Shown here: one piece after another, positions 5,740 to 5,902 of the stretch
Numbering within the stretch: position 1 is the stretch's first letter
Layout: each line of letters starts with the position of its first letter
NCBI GenBank assembly: GCA_003646305.1
Contig: QNFJ01000142.1
Location: 1-5,902, forward strand
Length of the DNA: 5,902 nucleotides
Direction: 5' to 3'
Origin: Gammaproteobacteria bacterium
GTDB lineage: Bacteria; Pseudomonadota; Gammaproteobacteria; Methylococcales; UBA2780
Position numbers and translations under genes: made by a program
Notes under the pieces: model-generated
Told to the model about the DNA's origin: nothing
Seen by the model: the letters and a program-made list of their open reading frames with translations, nothing else
Database searches by the model: none

Positions 5740-5902
5740 TTGGAATCTCTGAAAAACACCATGAATGAAGCAAAAGCAGGCCTTAACCCTGGCGCACCCG
5801 GGAAACTTTCGAGCACATGGACTTTACATGGGTAACGGAGCATTTTGAGTCGATTTATAACGCTATAGTTGCGAGTGCAATAATCTTTTAGCGGTTCCAT
5901 TA
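5736..5902 (-). other. Open minus-strand frame upstream of dtd, running off the right edge (doubtful gene)
   Basis: A minus-strand frame is open from the right edge to a TGA at 5738-5736 that overlaps the dtd ATG as ATGA. From its only near-edge ATG (5900) it would encode 54 residues ending SFMVFFRDSK. If it is the 3' end of a longer gene, dtd would be its coupled downstream partner. I recognise no family: it does not resemble the C-terminus of prolyl iminopeptidase, a common dtd neighbour. An open stretch this short can arise by chance, and the same bases could be the dtd leader and promoter. Confidence 0.2.
5854..5880 (-). promoter_or_regulatory. Weak candidate promoter for dtd
   Basis: On the minus strand, TTGCAC (5880-5875) is followed after 15 bases by TATAAA (5859-5854). 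The hexamers are fair, but the spacing is about 2 bases shorter than ideal. It would leave a leader of roughly 110 bases before dtd. The bases between it and dtd show no convincing hairpin or operator. Confidence 0.2.

Noticed and set aside
5815..5831. Direct repeat of ACATGG spaced 11 bases apart, a possible operator
   Set aside because: Two hexamers alone are too short to separate from chance, and no matching copy was seen near the other promoters.
5761..5835. 24-codon plus-strand mini-frame (begins MNEAKAGLNPG) upstream of dtd
   Set aside because: It has no Shine-Dalgarno, no homology I recognise, and a length expected by chance.

Overview
The window looks like chromosomal housekeeping DNA from a gammaproteobacterium. 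The evidence is an Hda-type DnaA regulator, a complete bifunctional HldE, HldD and WaaA (lipopolysaccharide inner core, so a Gram-negative cell), and the order arsC-wrbA-DUF2069-hda, which I recall from Pseudomonas-type genomes. Base composition is roughly balanced and I see no sign of foreign DNA. I cannot name a genus. No tRNA, rRNA, CRISPR array, transposase or integrase was seen.

Layout. Positions 1-1527 hold a leftward operon, in transcription order arsC (1527-1180), wrbA (1175-573), a small DUF2069-type membrane protein (576-211) and the 5' part of hda (from 239, or 242, running off the left edge). The genes are 4 bases apart or overlap, so translational coupling is likely. Positions 1528-1649 are a divergent promoter region. 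Positions 1650-5299 hold a rightward operon, hldE-hldD-waaA, with gaps of 4 and 1 bases. Positions 5302-5739 hold dtd on the minus strand; its stop lies 2 bases from the waaA stop in a convergent arrangement. Positions 5740-5902 lie upstream of dtd and contain only a weak promoter candidate and an open minus-strand frame that runs off the right edge.

How the genes work together. HldE makes D-glycero-beta-D-manno-heptose 1-phosphate from the 7-phosphate, and after GmhB (not in this window) removes one phosphate it attaches AMP. HldD then epimerises the product to ADP-L-glycero-beta-D-manno-heptose. WaaA adds Kdo to the lipid A precursor, forming the acceptor on which heptose is later placed. 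The operon therefore supplies both the Kdo step and the heptose donor of the inner core. The leftward operon mixes a thiol arsenate-reductase-like protein, a flavodoxin-like quinone reductase, a membrane protein of unknown role and the replication-initiation regulator Hda. Dtd is a tRNA proofreading enzyme.

I found no previously undescribed system. All large genes belong to well-known families and their key residues are mostly intact. The findings are modest: paired 8-base G/C tracts in arsC and wrbA, overlapping gene junctions, variant residues in Dtd and Hda, and a terminator-less convergent junction.
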